Positions 23,885-35,236 of a stretch of 64,000 bases of DNA are shown one piece after another. The notes beneath the pieces are model-generated. The model had not been told where the DNA came from and ran no database searches. It worked only from the letters and a program-made list of their open reading frames with translations. The stretch spans positions 3,144,501 to 3,208,500 of the forward strand of contig NC_090796.1 in the NCBI RefSeq assembly GCF_040054535.1, in the 5' to 3' direction. The stretch's first letter is position 1. Every line of letters starts with the position of its first letter. The stretch is from Antennarius striatus (lineage: Eukaryota > Chordata > Actinopteri > Lophiiformes > Antennariidae). Both the position numbers and the translations under genes were made by a program.

Positions 23885-25691
23885 CCAAGAGTATAGGACT
23901 GAGAGTAGGGACGTTGAATGCTGGAACTATGACAGGCCAAACAGCATAGGATGGTGGTGTGTAGGATGACTCGTGGTGAGAAAGATGAAGAGGACAAAGA
24001 CAGAGCAGAAGAAGAAATGGTGGAATCTGAAAAAGGAAGAGTGTTGGATGACTTTTGGGAAGGGGTTAAGACAGTCTCTGGGTGGTCAGGAGGTGCTTCC
24101 AGATGACTGGACAACTACAGCTAATGTGATCAGGTAGACAGGTAGGAGAGTACTTGGTATGTCATCTGGAAGGAAAGTAGATAAGGAGACTTGGTGGTGG
24201 AATGAGGAGGTACATGAGTGTATACAGAGAAAGAGGTTAGCCAAGAGGAAGTTGGACACTGAGAGGACTGAGGAGAGTAGACAGGAGTACAGGGAGATGC
24301 AGCGTAAGGTGAAGGTAGAGGTAGCAAAGGCCAAACAAGGGGCTTATGATGACTTGTATGCTAGGTTGGACAGTAAGGAGGGAGAGACTGATCTATACCG
24401 GTTGGCAAGACAGAGAGACAGAGATGGGAAGGACGTGCAGCAGGTTAGGGTGATTAAGCACAGGGACGGAAGTCTATTGACAGGTGCCAGTAGTGTGTTG
24501 GGAAGATGGAAAGAGTACTTTGAAGAGTTGATTAATGAGGAAAATGAGAGAGAGCAAAGACTAGAAGAGGTGACTGTTGTGGACCAGGAAGTAGCAAAGA
24601 TTAGTCAGGAGGAAGTGAGGAGGGCACTGAAGAGGATGAAGAGTGGAAAGGTAGTCGGTCCTGATGATATACCTGTAGAGGTTTGGACGTGTCTAGGAGA
24701 GGTGGCAGTAGAGTTTCTGACTGGGCTGTTCAACAGGATCTTAGATAGTGAGAAGATGCCTGAGGAATGGGGGAGAAGTGTGCTGGTGCCCATTTTTAAG
24801 AACAAGGGAGATGTGTAGAGTTGTGGCAACTACAGAGGAATAAAGCTGATGAGCCATACAATGAAGTTATGGGAAAGAGTAGTGGAAGCTAGACTATGGG
24901 CAGAAGTGAACATTTGCGAGCAGCAGTATGGTTTCATGCCAAAAATGAGTACTACAGATGCAGTATTTGCTTTGAGGATGTTGATACAGAAGTACAGAGA
25001 GGCCAGAGGGAGCTGCATTGTGTTTTTGTAGATCTGGAGAAAGCTTGTGACAGGGTGCCCAGAGAGGAACTGTGGTATTGTATGAGGAAGTCTGGAGTGG
25101 CAGAGAAGTATGTTAGAACGGTGTAGGACATGTATGAGGACTGTAAGACAGTGGTGAGGTGTGCTGTAGGTGTGACAGAGGAGTTCATGTGGAGGTGGGA
25201 CTGCATCAGGGATCAGCTCTGAACCCCTTCTTGTTCGCTATGGTGATTGACAGGCTGACAGACGAGGTTAGACAGGAATCTCCATGGACTATGATGTTTG
25301 CAGATGACATTGTGATCTGTAATGAGAACAGGGAACAGGTGGAGCAGAAGCTAGAGAGGTGGAGGTTTGTCCTCTAAAGGAGAGGAATGAAGGTTAGCCA
25401 CAGTAAGACAGAGTACATGTGTGTGAATGAGAGGGACCCAAGTGGAAGAGTGAGGTTACAGGGAGAAGAGATCAAGAAGGGGGAGGATCTTAAGTCCTTA
25501 GGGTCAACAGTCCAGAGCAATGGAGAGTGTGGAAAAGAGGTGAAGAAGCGTGTACTGGCAGGATGGAACGGGTGGAGGAAAGTGTCAGGTGTGATGTGTG
25601 ATAGAAGAGTTTCAGCTAAAATGAAAGGAAAGGTGTACAAAACTGTGGTGAGACCAGCGATGTTGTTTGGCCTAGAGACAGTGTCACTGAG
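23885..25691 (+). pseudogene. RTE-like non-LTR retrotransposon ORF, inactivated and truncated by an LTR element
   Basis: It opens with the start of an APE-type endonuclease (VGTLNAGTMTGQ), then jumps straight to the end of that domain (MVVCRMTRGEKDEED), so nearly all of the endonuclease is gone. The open stretch 24159..24818 holds the linker and RT start (RRALKRMKSGKVVGPDDIPV). RT continues as NYRGIKLMSHTMKLWERVVE, VDLEKACDRVPREELWY, GLHQGSALNPFLFA and FADD (about 25303). Stops lie at 24816, about 25124 and 25375, with frame changes near 25000 and 25150-25200. The coding text stops at ...LETVSLSV where the gypsy LTR begins (about 25692). Confidence 0.8.
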
Positions 25692-26216
25692 TGTGACGGG
25701 TTCATGTATGCCGTAAGAAATAACTTGATGGCGCAGCCGCAAAAGTTCAATTTTTGGTGGGGTTTTTATTCACACCACAATAACTCGTGAAAAAATATTT
25801 ACAGTGCAAATAAAATGTCCCAAACCAAAAACCCAGTGCAACAAAAAGAAGTATCTACAGAGGAAATCCACAACAATAACCATTTACCAATCGCTCTACT
25901 ATCGCTCCTTGCAACTCTCCGACTCTTACCAATCCCTATTCCGACTCCAACTACCACCCCTATGAAACAAAAATGCAGCCCTTAAATAACCCCATGCCCC
26001 TCCCCTAGCATACCAACATTAATTGAATGGGGTTGTTCTTACAATAGCTAATATAATAACCTACAAACAAAAAAACCTCTTACAAAATAAAACCAGAACA
26101 GAATAAAACATAAATTCCCCTCATATGGCTGTTTACATAAAGCAAAAGGTCGACAAAATACAAATCAGTTCCACAACGTACCAACTGGTACAGTCCTGTC
26201 TGAATAGCGCGCCACA
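25692..26216 (-). mobile_element. Probable 3' LTR of the Gmr1-like gypsy element
   Basis: Downstream of pol on the minus strand. A TGTGGCGCGC start (26216) and ...CCGTCACA end (25692) would give TGT...ACA termini. Inside are a TATTTAAGG TATA-like box (about 25985) and an AATAAA (about 25765-25770), in the correct order for U3-R-U5. The left limit coincides with the point where the RTE coding text breaks off. No second LTR is visible, so the ends are inferred. Confidence 0.5.
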
Positions 26217-26525
26217 ATGCGCTATTTAAGGCTCACCTCCGTAGAGCCTCGGTTTGGCCCACTCCAGAGGCGGAGCAACACCGCATCCACAGGTGAGCAT
26301 TTGTATTTAGGAAGCTCGCATGGGCGCCGGGTGTGCACCCCCGACGCACCACCGCGACAGTTTGGTGGATAACTCACCCGCGAATGTACCATAGGTAAAA
26401 CAGTCTGAGCGGGACCGCGCTCCTGCGGTCCTGCCAGAAAAAAATGACAGCTCCGCTGCAGCCGCTCTCCTGCGCGAGAGAGAGGCACGCGGAGCGAAGA
26501 TTAACGGTGATGGACGGCGCGGTCT
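26217..26525 (-). other. 3' untranslated stretch between pol and the probable LTR
   Basis: GC-rich compared with the host DNA. No obvious polypurine tract directly before the proposed LTR start, which keeps that boundary uncertain. Confidence 0.4.
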
Positions 26526-29500
26526 CTACCGCTCCATCACATTATCCTCCTCCTCCCCGAGGTTGACGATGTGCGGCAACCTTGATAAATAATCCGCCAC
26601 AACGTTGGTTTTGCCCACCCGATGGCGGACATGGAACCGGAACGGCTGCAGGGACAGGTACCAGCGGGTGAGACGACTGTTGTGTTCTTTCATCGAGTTA
26701 ATCCAGGTTAGCGCTCGATGGTCAGTCTCCAAGTCAAACTCCCTCCCCAGCAGGTAGTACCGCAAGCTCTCCAGATCCCACTTGATGGCCAGGCCCTCCT
26801 TCTCCACAGTGGAGTACCTGGTCTATCGTGGAAGCAGCTTACGGCTCAGGTACAAAACCGGTTGCTCCTCTCCTGATGCACCTTGGGTCAGGACAGCTCC
26901 CAGTCCCACGGCCGACGCATCAGTCTGGACCAGAAACCTCTGGCTGAAGTCGGGGCTCCTCAGCACAGGTGACGAACACAGGCAGGTCTTCAGGGTCTGG
27001 AAGGCGGTCTCGCAGTCCTCACTCCAGGTGACCGGATTCCTCTGGTCCTTCGCCGTGAGGGCGGTCAGCGGAGCAGCGATGGTGGCGAACTGGGGAACAA
27101 ACCGCCTGTACCAGCCAGCCAGGCCCAAGAAAGACCTCACCTGCTTCTTGGTGCACGGCCGCGGACTGCTGCGGATGGCCTCCACCTTGTCCATCTGCGG
27201 CCGGACCTCTCCATGTCCCAGCCGATAGCCGAGATACCGCGCTTCTTCCTGGGCCCACTGACACTTGGCCGGATTCAGTGTCAGGCCCGCCTGCTGGATC
27301 TTGCTCAGGACTCGTTCCAGGTGCTGCAAGTGCTCCTCCCAGGTGGCGCTGAAGATGACCACATCATCCAGGTAGGCAGCACTGCAGTCTTCACACCCCC
27401 GCAGGACACGGTCCATCAGCCTCTGGAAAGTGGCAGGAGCTCCATGCAGACCGAAGGGCATGACTGTGAACTGGAAGAGCCCAGCAGGTGTCCGGAACGC
27501 CGTGTATGGACGACTGGACTCTTCCAGGGGCACCTGCCAGTAGCCCTTGCAGAGGTCGAGGGTGGTGATGAACCTCGCTCGGCCAATCTTCTCCAGAAGA
27601 TCGTCGATCCGGGGCATCGGGTAAGCATCAAACTCCGACATGGCGTTGAGCTTCCGGAAGTCGATGCAGATGCGGAGCGAGCCATCCTTTTTCACCACGA
27701 TGACCACTGGACTGCACCACTCGGACTGCGATGGCTCGATCACCCCCAGGCGCTGCATCTCCTCCACTTCCCTCAGGAGCTTCTCCACCAGATGCTGTGG
27801 CACCCTGTAGGACCGCTGCCGGACTGGCCCCCTCTCCTTCAGGCGGACGATGTGCTCCACCAGAGCAGTCTTCCCCGGGTTGGCGGCGAACATCTTGGCG
27901 ACTCTCTGGAACACCTCGCCGAGTTGGTTGGTCTGGACCGCAGACAGGTGGTCGAGAGCTGGTTCGGCAGGCTGGTTGACGCTGGCCAGGGACGATTCTT
28001 CCTCCCCCTCACTGTCCACCTCCGTCACCAGCAGGGACGCCACAGGAACCGGAACAGGAGCCTCCTTCCACTCCTTCAACAGGTTAACGTGGTACGTCTG
28101 CCTTACCTTTTTTTTCTGTGGCTGGTGGATCTCATAAGTGACAGGACCCATCTTCCGGAGGACGGTGTAAGGGCCCTGCCACTTAGCAAGCAGCTTGCTG
28201 GTGGAGGATGGCAGTAGGAGCAGGACCTTCTGGCCGGGCTGGAACTCCCTGTGTCGGGCCTGTCTGTCGTACCACGCCTTCTGGGACTGCTGGGCCTCTC
28301 GCAGGTTGACCTCAGCCTCCTCCCGGTACTCTGCCAGCCGATCCCGCATCTCCAGCACGAACTGGACCGCACTCCGATCACCGGCTGCAGACGAAGGCGC
28401 CTCCCACGTCTTCCGCAGGAGATCCAATGGCCCCTGGACGTCCCAGCCATACAACAGCTCGAACGGGGAGAAACCGGTGGAGGCTTGAGGAACCTCCCTG
28501 TATGCGAACAAGAGGAAGGGTAACCATCGGTCCCAGTCCCGCCCAGTGTCTGCTACGAACTTCTGCAGCATCTTCTTCAGCGTCTGGTTGAACCTCTCCA
28601 CCAAGCCGTCCGTCTGCGGATGGTACGGGGTAGTCTTGATTGGAGAGATTCCCAGCTGGCGGTGGAAGAGCTGCAGTAGGCGGGAGGTGAAGTTTGTTCC
28701 CTGATCCGTCACGATCTCCTCGGGAATGCCGACCCTGGAAAACAACTGTACGAGACAGCGCAGCACAGCAGGGGCAGTGACCGTCTGTAAGGGAAATGCC
28801 TCTGGGAACCGCGTGGCATAGTCCGACACAACTAAAATGTACTGGTGCCCCCTACTGCTCTTTACCAATGGGCCAACTATGTCCATTGCTATGCGCCGAA
28901 AGGGGGTGGAGATTATGGGCATTGGTTGGAGGAAAGCACGGTCTGACTGGCGCACATAAGCTGTCTTTTGACATGTGGGACATGTTTTGCAGTACTTTTG
29001 AACATCCGCATACATGGAGGGCCAATAGAAACGGGAACTCATGCGTAAAAAGGTCTTGTTGCGACCTAGATGACCTGCCCAGGGCAAGGTGTGTGCCAAG
29101 TGCAGGATCATCTGTCGGCAGGACACAGGCACCACTAGGCGCTTAACACCATCAGCCACAGCATACAAAACACCATTGTCTACAATTAAACACTGTTTGT
29201 TGCCCTTTTCCGCATCCAGCCCCGCAACCACCTTATCAAACAATGGCTTCAGAGACACATCCTCCTTTTGTACAGTCCCAATGTTCTCTGGCACCTCCCA
29301 CATGTCCTTTAAAAGCCCCTCCTTACAGTCAGGCCCCCTCGAGTTCAGTCGTTTTTCAAATCGCCGCTGCCGGCGAGACTTCCGTGGACCCTTGTTCCCT
29401 CCCTCAAACAGGTCACTGTCCAAGGTGGGAAATGGGTCCAAACAAGGGTCCCTGGTTTGCTCAGCAGTCACCCCAGCCCTAGCCTGGGCTTGGGTGATCA

Positions 29501-29922
29501 CGAGTCCCGACAGAGCCTTCACACCATCCATGTCCTCATTCCCCTCTTCCCGCAGTACATCTAGCAGCACCGGTAGGTCCCATCCCAAAATGGCAGCCAC
29601 AGGCAACTTCTCCACCACCCCCACAGTCATCAAATACGGCTGCTCTTCGACCACAATTGTCAGTTCTGCCGTGGGGTAGGAATGCCTGTCGCCATGCACA
29701 CACATAATGTCCTCCTGTGAGCTACAGTCAATCACCCCGGTGGGCACCAAGTCTCTCCGTACCAGGGTTAAAAAACTACCAGAGTCAATAAGCGCACTCA
29801 CAGGCTGTCCATTAATGACAACGTCCTTAAAACGCTGCCGTTGTGCTGCAGTTTTTACCTCCTCAGCTCGCGGAGTGTAACAAGCACCAGTAAGCTTCGC
29901 CTTTCTGAGTGGGCACAGAGGC
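26526..29922 (-). pseudogene. Gypsy-type pol polyprotein with integrase before RT (Gmr1-like), one in-frame stop
   Basis: A long minus-strand frame runs from 30101, with authentic pol from about 29922. Residues are counted from 30101. Aspartic protease DSG at 106-108. Integrase: zinc region with H337, H344, C374 and C377; catalytic D407, D466 and E502 (35-residue spacing); GPY module near 643-645. Then RT: LDL about 848-850 and YLDD 910-913. Then RNase H: TDAS at 1060-1063. Ordinary Ty3/gypsy elements have RT-RNase H before integrase; the order here is that of the Gmr1 group. A TAG at 26823-26825 interrupts RNase H, and the same frame resumes (EKEGLAIKW, ETDHRALTW) to a stop at 26526. GC content and codon use differ strongly from the surrounding AT-rich DNA. 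Apart from that stop, the frame is well preserved, suggesting fairly recent insertion. Confidence 0.9.
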
Positions 29923-30885
29923 TTTGTGCCCTGGCTGCTGACAATAAAAACAGATTTGGTCCTTACCGGTACCTTGCTGACTGGCTGCTGAGCTGGGGTT
30001 CGAGGATGGCTGGTAGTTTCCTCTGCCTGCTGGTCGGGGCTGCGCCTGGAACTGTCGACCTGGACCGCCTGGGTGTGCTGCTGGACCTCCTCGTCGGGCA
30101 TTGATGTATTGCAGCGCCAGCTTGGATGCTGCTAGCCCATCTGCAGGCTCATGCTCCTTCACCCAGGTGCGAATGTCGGCCGGCAGGACACGCAGAAGCT
30201 GCTCCAGAATGATGTGCTCACCAATCTGCTCCTTCGTGTGCTGCTCAGGCCGAATCCAGCGCCGATAGAGTCCCTTCAGGCGGTGGTAAGTCTCCGTTGG
30301 ATTCTCTCCTTGAGGCACCATACTGGACCGGAACTGCTGCCGATATGTCTCTGGTGAAACATCAAACTTGGCCAGGAGCGCTTCCCTCAGGTCGGGGTAC
30401 TGGTGGGCCCTCTCCTCGTCCATTGCTGTGTAGGCCTCCAGCGCCTTTCCACTGAGCAATGGCACCAGGCGGCACGCCCACTCCGACTGCGGCCATCCCC
30501 ACGTCTTGGCCATGCGCTCAAAGCGCAGGAGGTAGCTTTCGATATCCTCTCCAGCCATGTACGGGGGAATTTTGGGGTCGCCGTATGGTCTCGCCTCAAG
30601 TCTGTAAAGTTCGTCTCTGCTACTCACGTGCATCCTGTGAGGGTCTATGGGAGAGCTGCGGGCCCGTCGTGGAGCAGGTGTTGGTAGATCCAGCCGGAGG
30701 CTCAAGGACGACCCTTCAGCTGGTGACACAGCCTCTGCAGGCACCAGATTGTGCACTGCAGGCTTCAACTCGGCCGTTTGGGGTACTGGCATCGAAGCCC
30801 GGAGTCCTTTCAGCTCTGCCAGGAACCCCTCGTCAACCCCTGAAAGAAGTCGGTACTTGGGGTTTTCTGCCTTTTGTGGGACCAT
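29863..30885 (-). CDS. Gag of the Gmr1-like element, SCAN-like domain and zinc knuckle (341-codon frame, incl. stop)
   Basis: ATG at 30885; 340 aa. Residues about 105-176 resemble a retrotransposon gag N-terminal capsid part (ESYLLRFERMAKTWGW). Residues about 178-262 resemble a SCAN domain, with WIRPEQHTKEQIGEHIILEQ and LLRVLPADIRTWVKEHEP. Gmr1-like gag is the recognised ancestor of the vertebrate SCAN domain. A CCHC zinc knuckle starts at Cys312 (CFYCQQPGH), but its last Cys is read only in the pol frame, which takes over around 29911-29922. Either a small deletion or a frameshift signal separates gag from pol. The upstream end abuts telomeric repeats, so the leader, primer-binding site and 5' LTR are missing. 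Confidence 0.8.
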   Translation of the reverse strand: MVPQKAENPKYRLLSGVDEGFLAELKGLRASMPVPQTAELKPAVHNLVPAEAVSPAEGSSLSLRLDLPTPAPRRARSSPIDPHRMHVSSRDELYRLEARPYGDPKIPPYMAGEDIESYLLRFERMAKTWGWPQSEWACRLVPLLSGKALEAYTAMDEERAHQYPDLREALLAKFDVSPETYRQQFRSSMVPQGENPTETYHRLKGLYRRWIRPEQHTKEQIGEHIILEQLLRVLPADIRTWVKEHEPADGLAASKLALQYINARRGGPAAHPGGPGRQFQAQPRPAGRGNYQPSSNPSSAASQQGTGKDQICFYCQQPGHKASVPTQKGEAYWCLLHSAS

Positions 30886-30893
30886 GTTATGAA

Positions 30894-30941
30894 GGGTTAG
30901 GGTTAGGGTTACCCTAACCCTAACCCTAACCCTAACCCTAA
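30894..30941. repeat. Inverted interstitial telomeric repeat (head to head)
   Basis: A perfect 48 bp: three GGGTTA units directly followed by five CCCTAA units. This is the vertebrate telomere sequence in the orientation of a head-to-head fusion. It starts 8 bp upstream of the gag start codon of the gypsy element. Confidence 0.95.
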
Positions 30942-33157
30942 AACAAAAGGATGCAAATGCATTCTCTAGCTCCCCTGCGGTGAGTCCTCAATTCCGGGGG
31001 GAAGTATCAACCATTCATCTTTGTACAACTATCTGCGTTTTGTCTTTACAAGATTGTGTGAAGTTGCTTAGCCAATAATGTAGTTAGCGTAGGAAACACT
31101 AAATATGGAGTTAGATGGGGATTTTCTGAGGGAAAAAGCTCTATTCCATTTGGCGACAACAGCCTGATCTCTTGTTCGGGGTTCCCACTTCGTGATTGCG
31201 TCGGAGTGTGACCGGAGCAGGAACCCGAGATCTCGTATTCTGTATTCAACTTTGACCACTCTACATTAAAGCATTTGCTTGAACTCCAAGGTAAGTTCTA
31301 TTAATTTTTAGCATGTAGGAATTGTCTCTGAGAGGGAGATTCTAACAGTTCTCATCTGGAACCGATGTTTCACATTTTAATGAATCACAGACCATATCTT
31401 TTCTCTCTGCTCAACAACCCATCAACCTTGAATGTCATCGGTCAGCAACTCATCCATTAACCTTCCAGTGTGTTAGACACTGCAGTTAATACGAGGCCTA
31501 GTTTGAAGGGAAAAGGTCTGTTAAAGATAAGATCAAAAAACTGAGATCGGGTCAGTTCCTCTTGTTCTCCTAACATAAATTATAAAAATAATTATGATTA
31601 CATCGTATAATCTCCCAGAGGCTGTGTAGAATCCTTCTTTACTTTCGGCGGGGTCTATGTATTTTTTTTCTAACATGTAGTCTTAACTGTGCAGATGAGG
31701 TGTGAACAGAGTTAATCAGCCAGAAATAAATATTGACCCAAATATGTTGTGTCTTTTCCGGCTCAAAATGTCTTTCCTTTCATCATGACGTGAGCTTTTC
31801 TCTTGCCGCCGTCTCATCCAGCTTCACATACGCTTTATGACCCCTGGCAACCTGAGGCATGAACGTGTCTTTAAAGTGTCACTCATCCAACACTACAGCT
31901 GAACGCAGATCCTTGATGCTATGCTCATTGTGAAACTATTCTGGGGAGAGCATAAGCATTTAGTGAAACATGATTTATATACTGTTTATCACCTTGACAC
32001 CCGGCAGCGGCGCAGTGCTGCCACACATAATATCAAACACATGTGATGCTCCTAGGACCAAGAACAAGTATACTGATGCTTCCCATCACCTTTTGCCTAC
32101 ATGCCTTCTCATAGAGAATCAAAATCATTTCTGGGAGCTATCGTTGTGCAGACATGGGTAAACTAAACCATAATGAATCACAGCATCAGTGTCGATCTTC
32201 ATCATTCCTTAGATACTTGTTAAGTAAATATCACTACTTTCACTGACACCAAAAACGTTTTTGTATCTGGGTTACATCAAAATACAAGACTTTTGAATTA
32301 ACAAGAATAAAGAAAGAAACTGAAGGATTTAAGTGCTTGATGCACAGTGTCAAGGTAAGGCACAGCACATGTTTTATGGAACCTTTTAGAAAGAAATCAT
32401 TGCCATCTTTTATTGCTCAAGTCATATCCTGTGCAGATATTTGGTAGATGAGATTATTCCTGAAATAGCAACCAAGATGTGAGCTACACAAATAACACCC
32501 TCTCCGCCACATAACTTGTATGGCTATCACGAATGCTGAAATATGCTTCCTTCCTAAACCTCCAAGGGTCTACAGAACAGTCTCCTGGAATTAGAACTCC
32601 TAAGAGAAGGGCATGCATGAAGTGTGTTACATGCTGTTGTTATTACTGCGGTTGCACAGATCCGAAAGTGTCAGCGGACACATAAGGGCCTACATGATTC
32701 CTGCATTGATGTAGAGTACCACTTAGCTGAATAATAAGCCTACGCCAGCGCCTCTCATGATCCAAAACAAGAATAAATGGGTGTCAAGTAGCCCATCATA
32801 ATACCCTGCCTTTGTGGCAAGGAATTGATGGTTGAATGAAAAATTGTTTCCTCCAACCGATGGGGTTTTCTATTTTAGACACAGAAGCAGAGAGCAATTT
32901 TTCTTAGATTGAGATTTTATTTATTCCAGTCAATCGAGGATATTGGTTGGATTGGGAATGGGAATTCCTGAATGGGAATTAGGTTTTCGGTGCTGTTTTT
33001 TTTCTGTTTCTCTTCTTTTGTTTCGCTATCTTGACAATTCCTTTTCTGTTTCTAGCTCTATCAGCAATCTGTCCTCTTATAAAAGCAGGCCTGTTCACAC
33101 GATACATTTTTACTTCAGTTATTTGCATAGCCAACAATTTATTTGCATCGCCAACGA
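30942..33157. other. No gene recognised; possible retroelement leader at 31130-31300
   Basis: No exon seen. Around 31151 the words TTGGCGACAACAG and later GAACTCCAAGGTAAGT recall a retroelement leader with a splice donor, but there is no matching LTR or coding region. Confidence 0.25.
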
Positions 33158-33440
33158 CTGGGGGCAGCAGTAGCTCAGTGGTAGAGCAGCCACCTTATGA
33201 TCAGAGATCGGCGGTACGATTCCCGCTCCCACCAGCCATCCTTGGAATAGGTGTTAGCTCACCTCCTGGTCACTGCCAAGGTACCCTTGAGCAAGCTGCC
33301 CCCATTCCCATAAGCTGCTCATTTGGGCCACACCCCAAAGTCATGACCCGTCACTCTGCCTCTCCATATAATTATTTTTCTACTAATAGCATGCCTACAG
33401 GCCCATAGTGTGTTGTGTTTGTTCAGGGGCCTGTACACAA
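33158..33440 (+). mobile_element. Second tRNA-derived SINE family
   Basis: The head GCAGTAGCTCAGTGGTAGAG is tRNA-like (box A) and GGTACGATTCCCGC matches box B. A body with CAAGGTACCCTTGAGCAAGC follows. It differs from the GCACGGTGG family. The 3' end is not clear. Confidence 0.55.
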
Positions 33441-33928
33441 CATTGTATTGTATGCATGATCTGATACATATATGCATGTAAATAGTGTAAAGATACTTTC
33501 ACATAAAGTTGACTTTCTTTCTAAACATGTAATATTTATGAGGCAACTCGTGGTATTCAGGCTGAAAAGAAGGTCGTAGAAGCAAATCTATGTGTGACAA
33601 TTTGCCCTGGTGGATGTTAAACACGTACTCAACAGTTCCGTTCACAATCAGCTTGCGAACAGATGACTGCCAGTATTACTCTTGTCATCTCTCCTCTTTG
33701 GTTATTTTGTTCTATCACACTGCTGCTGGTGGATGATTATAACAGCACTCGGTGCACACATGCAAAGAGCCACAATCCTTCCAATAGAAGTGCACATATT
33801 CATGTCAAATGATCATGAAACGATCTTCGTCTGATCAAAGACCACATATAAAAGTAACTCGAATCTGATTGTAGAGATTTGTCTGTTTTTTTTTGCCCCC
33901 CAAAAAACAGATTCATGTCACATTAAGG

Positions 33929-35236
33929 CAGTGCTTCTGAATTACTTTCTGTTGCGCCCTCATAGCAAGAAGGAAATTGTCTCAAATTTGTCTTTAAAAT
34001 TGTTGTAAGTACACTTCCGCATAACATTGTGTCCTTATTAACATTAAAGGAAACAATAAAGAAAAAAATATGAAGTTCAATTTGTAACAAAAAATAATTA
34101 TATTAGCATTATTTTCTAGTCTATAATAAAAAAGGTTTTAAATGAATCAATTTGCAGGCGGCACGGTGGCGCAGTGGTTAGCGCTGCTGCCTCACAACAC
34201 GGCGGATCCGGGTTCGAGTCCAGCTCTGTGCGGAGTTCGCATGCTCTCCCCGTGTCTGCGTGGGTTCTCTCCGGGTTCTCCGGCTTCTTCCCACCTCCAA
34301 AAGCATGCGCTTCAAGTTGATTGGCCGGTCCCATATTGACCATAGGAGTGAGTGTGTGTGTGAATGCTTGTTTGTTTCTGTGTGGCTCCGCGGTACACTG
34401 GCGTCGTGCCCGGAGTGTCCCCCGCCTCACGCCCTGAGACTGCCAGGATAGGCACTGGCTACCCCGCGACCTGTGTTAGTGGATTAAGCAGGTTGGAAGA
34501 TGAATGAATGAATTTGCTTGAAATAAAAAAAAACTAGTTTGAACTGTAAACATTTTTGACCAACTTATTGCACTATTTGATACTGAAAAATAAAATAAAA
34601 TAAAAACAAAAATGAAACAATAAAACAATTTCTACTGATGTTTTCTTTCTTTTTTGTTTAATCAAAATGAAGAAGTCAGGATTAACGGCTACAATGAGCA
34701 TGTTCTGCAGTACATAGCTGTTCAAAGCAAGGTTTGAAGCATAATACTGAACTTTCAGCTCCTGCTCAATGTTTCAGCTCCTCTGCTATGGTGGGGGGTT
34801 TTTTTTGCACTGAGCAGTTTGGTACGCCACCTTATATGAATGCGAACAAAGCTCGCTGGTTTACTGAAGTAGCATTCACAAAGCAATATTCTGCACGTTT
34901 TTGTTGAAAAATCTCCAATGACTGATCAATGTGCTCGGGGTGTAATGTCTTTAAGTGGCATTTTAATTTATTAGGCTTCATGCTGTCCGCTGCATTATAA
35001 ACATACCGGTCTCTCCTCGTCTCCCACTGTAGTCACAGTGAAGTCCAGCGCTACAGACGCGTCTTCATAGATCCTCGAGCTAATACTCCCTGTGCACACC
35101 TGACAATGAGAGCGCCACTGCTGACTAGTTTAGTGGATGTGCAATTACACTTCATTCTAGCATGCTCCCGAGTGTCACACGCCCCCTTCCGGCATGGCCA
35201 CCCAAGGGGGCACGCCCCACTATTTGAGAAGCGCTG
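33929..35236. mobile_element. hAT-like non-autonomous element with perfect 8-bp TSD
   Basis: Left end CAGTGCTTCTGAATTACTTT and right end (reverse complement CAGCGCTTCTCAAATAGTGG) are imperfect inverted ends. CATTAAGG lies immediately outside on both sides (33921..33928 and 35237..35244), the 8-bp duplication expected of hAT transposition. No transposase motif was seen. A SINE (34158..34512) sits inside. Confidence 0.65.
34158..34512 (+). mobile_element. SINE copy, best preserved in the window, nested in the hAT-like element
   Basis: Head GCACGGTGGCGCAGTGGTTA, box B GGGTTCGAGTCC, GTGCGGAGTTCGCATGCTCT, a GTGTGTGTG middle, GCCTCACGCCCTGAGACTGC and a GAATGAATGAA tail. AATTTGC at both sides may be part of the insertion duplication. 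Confidence 0.8.

Noticed and set aside
23548..24114. 188-aa minus-strand frame
   Set aside because: Antisense of the SINE and LINE region; low-complexity Ser/Leu composition from complement of purine-rich LINE text.
27213..28217. 334-aa plus-strand frame and several others antisense to pol
   Set aside because: Shadows of the GC-rich gypsy pol gene on the other strand; no domain.
33158..33235. True tRNA gene
   Set aside because: A and B boxes are present, but no proper acceptor stem closes and the sequence continues into a SINE body.
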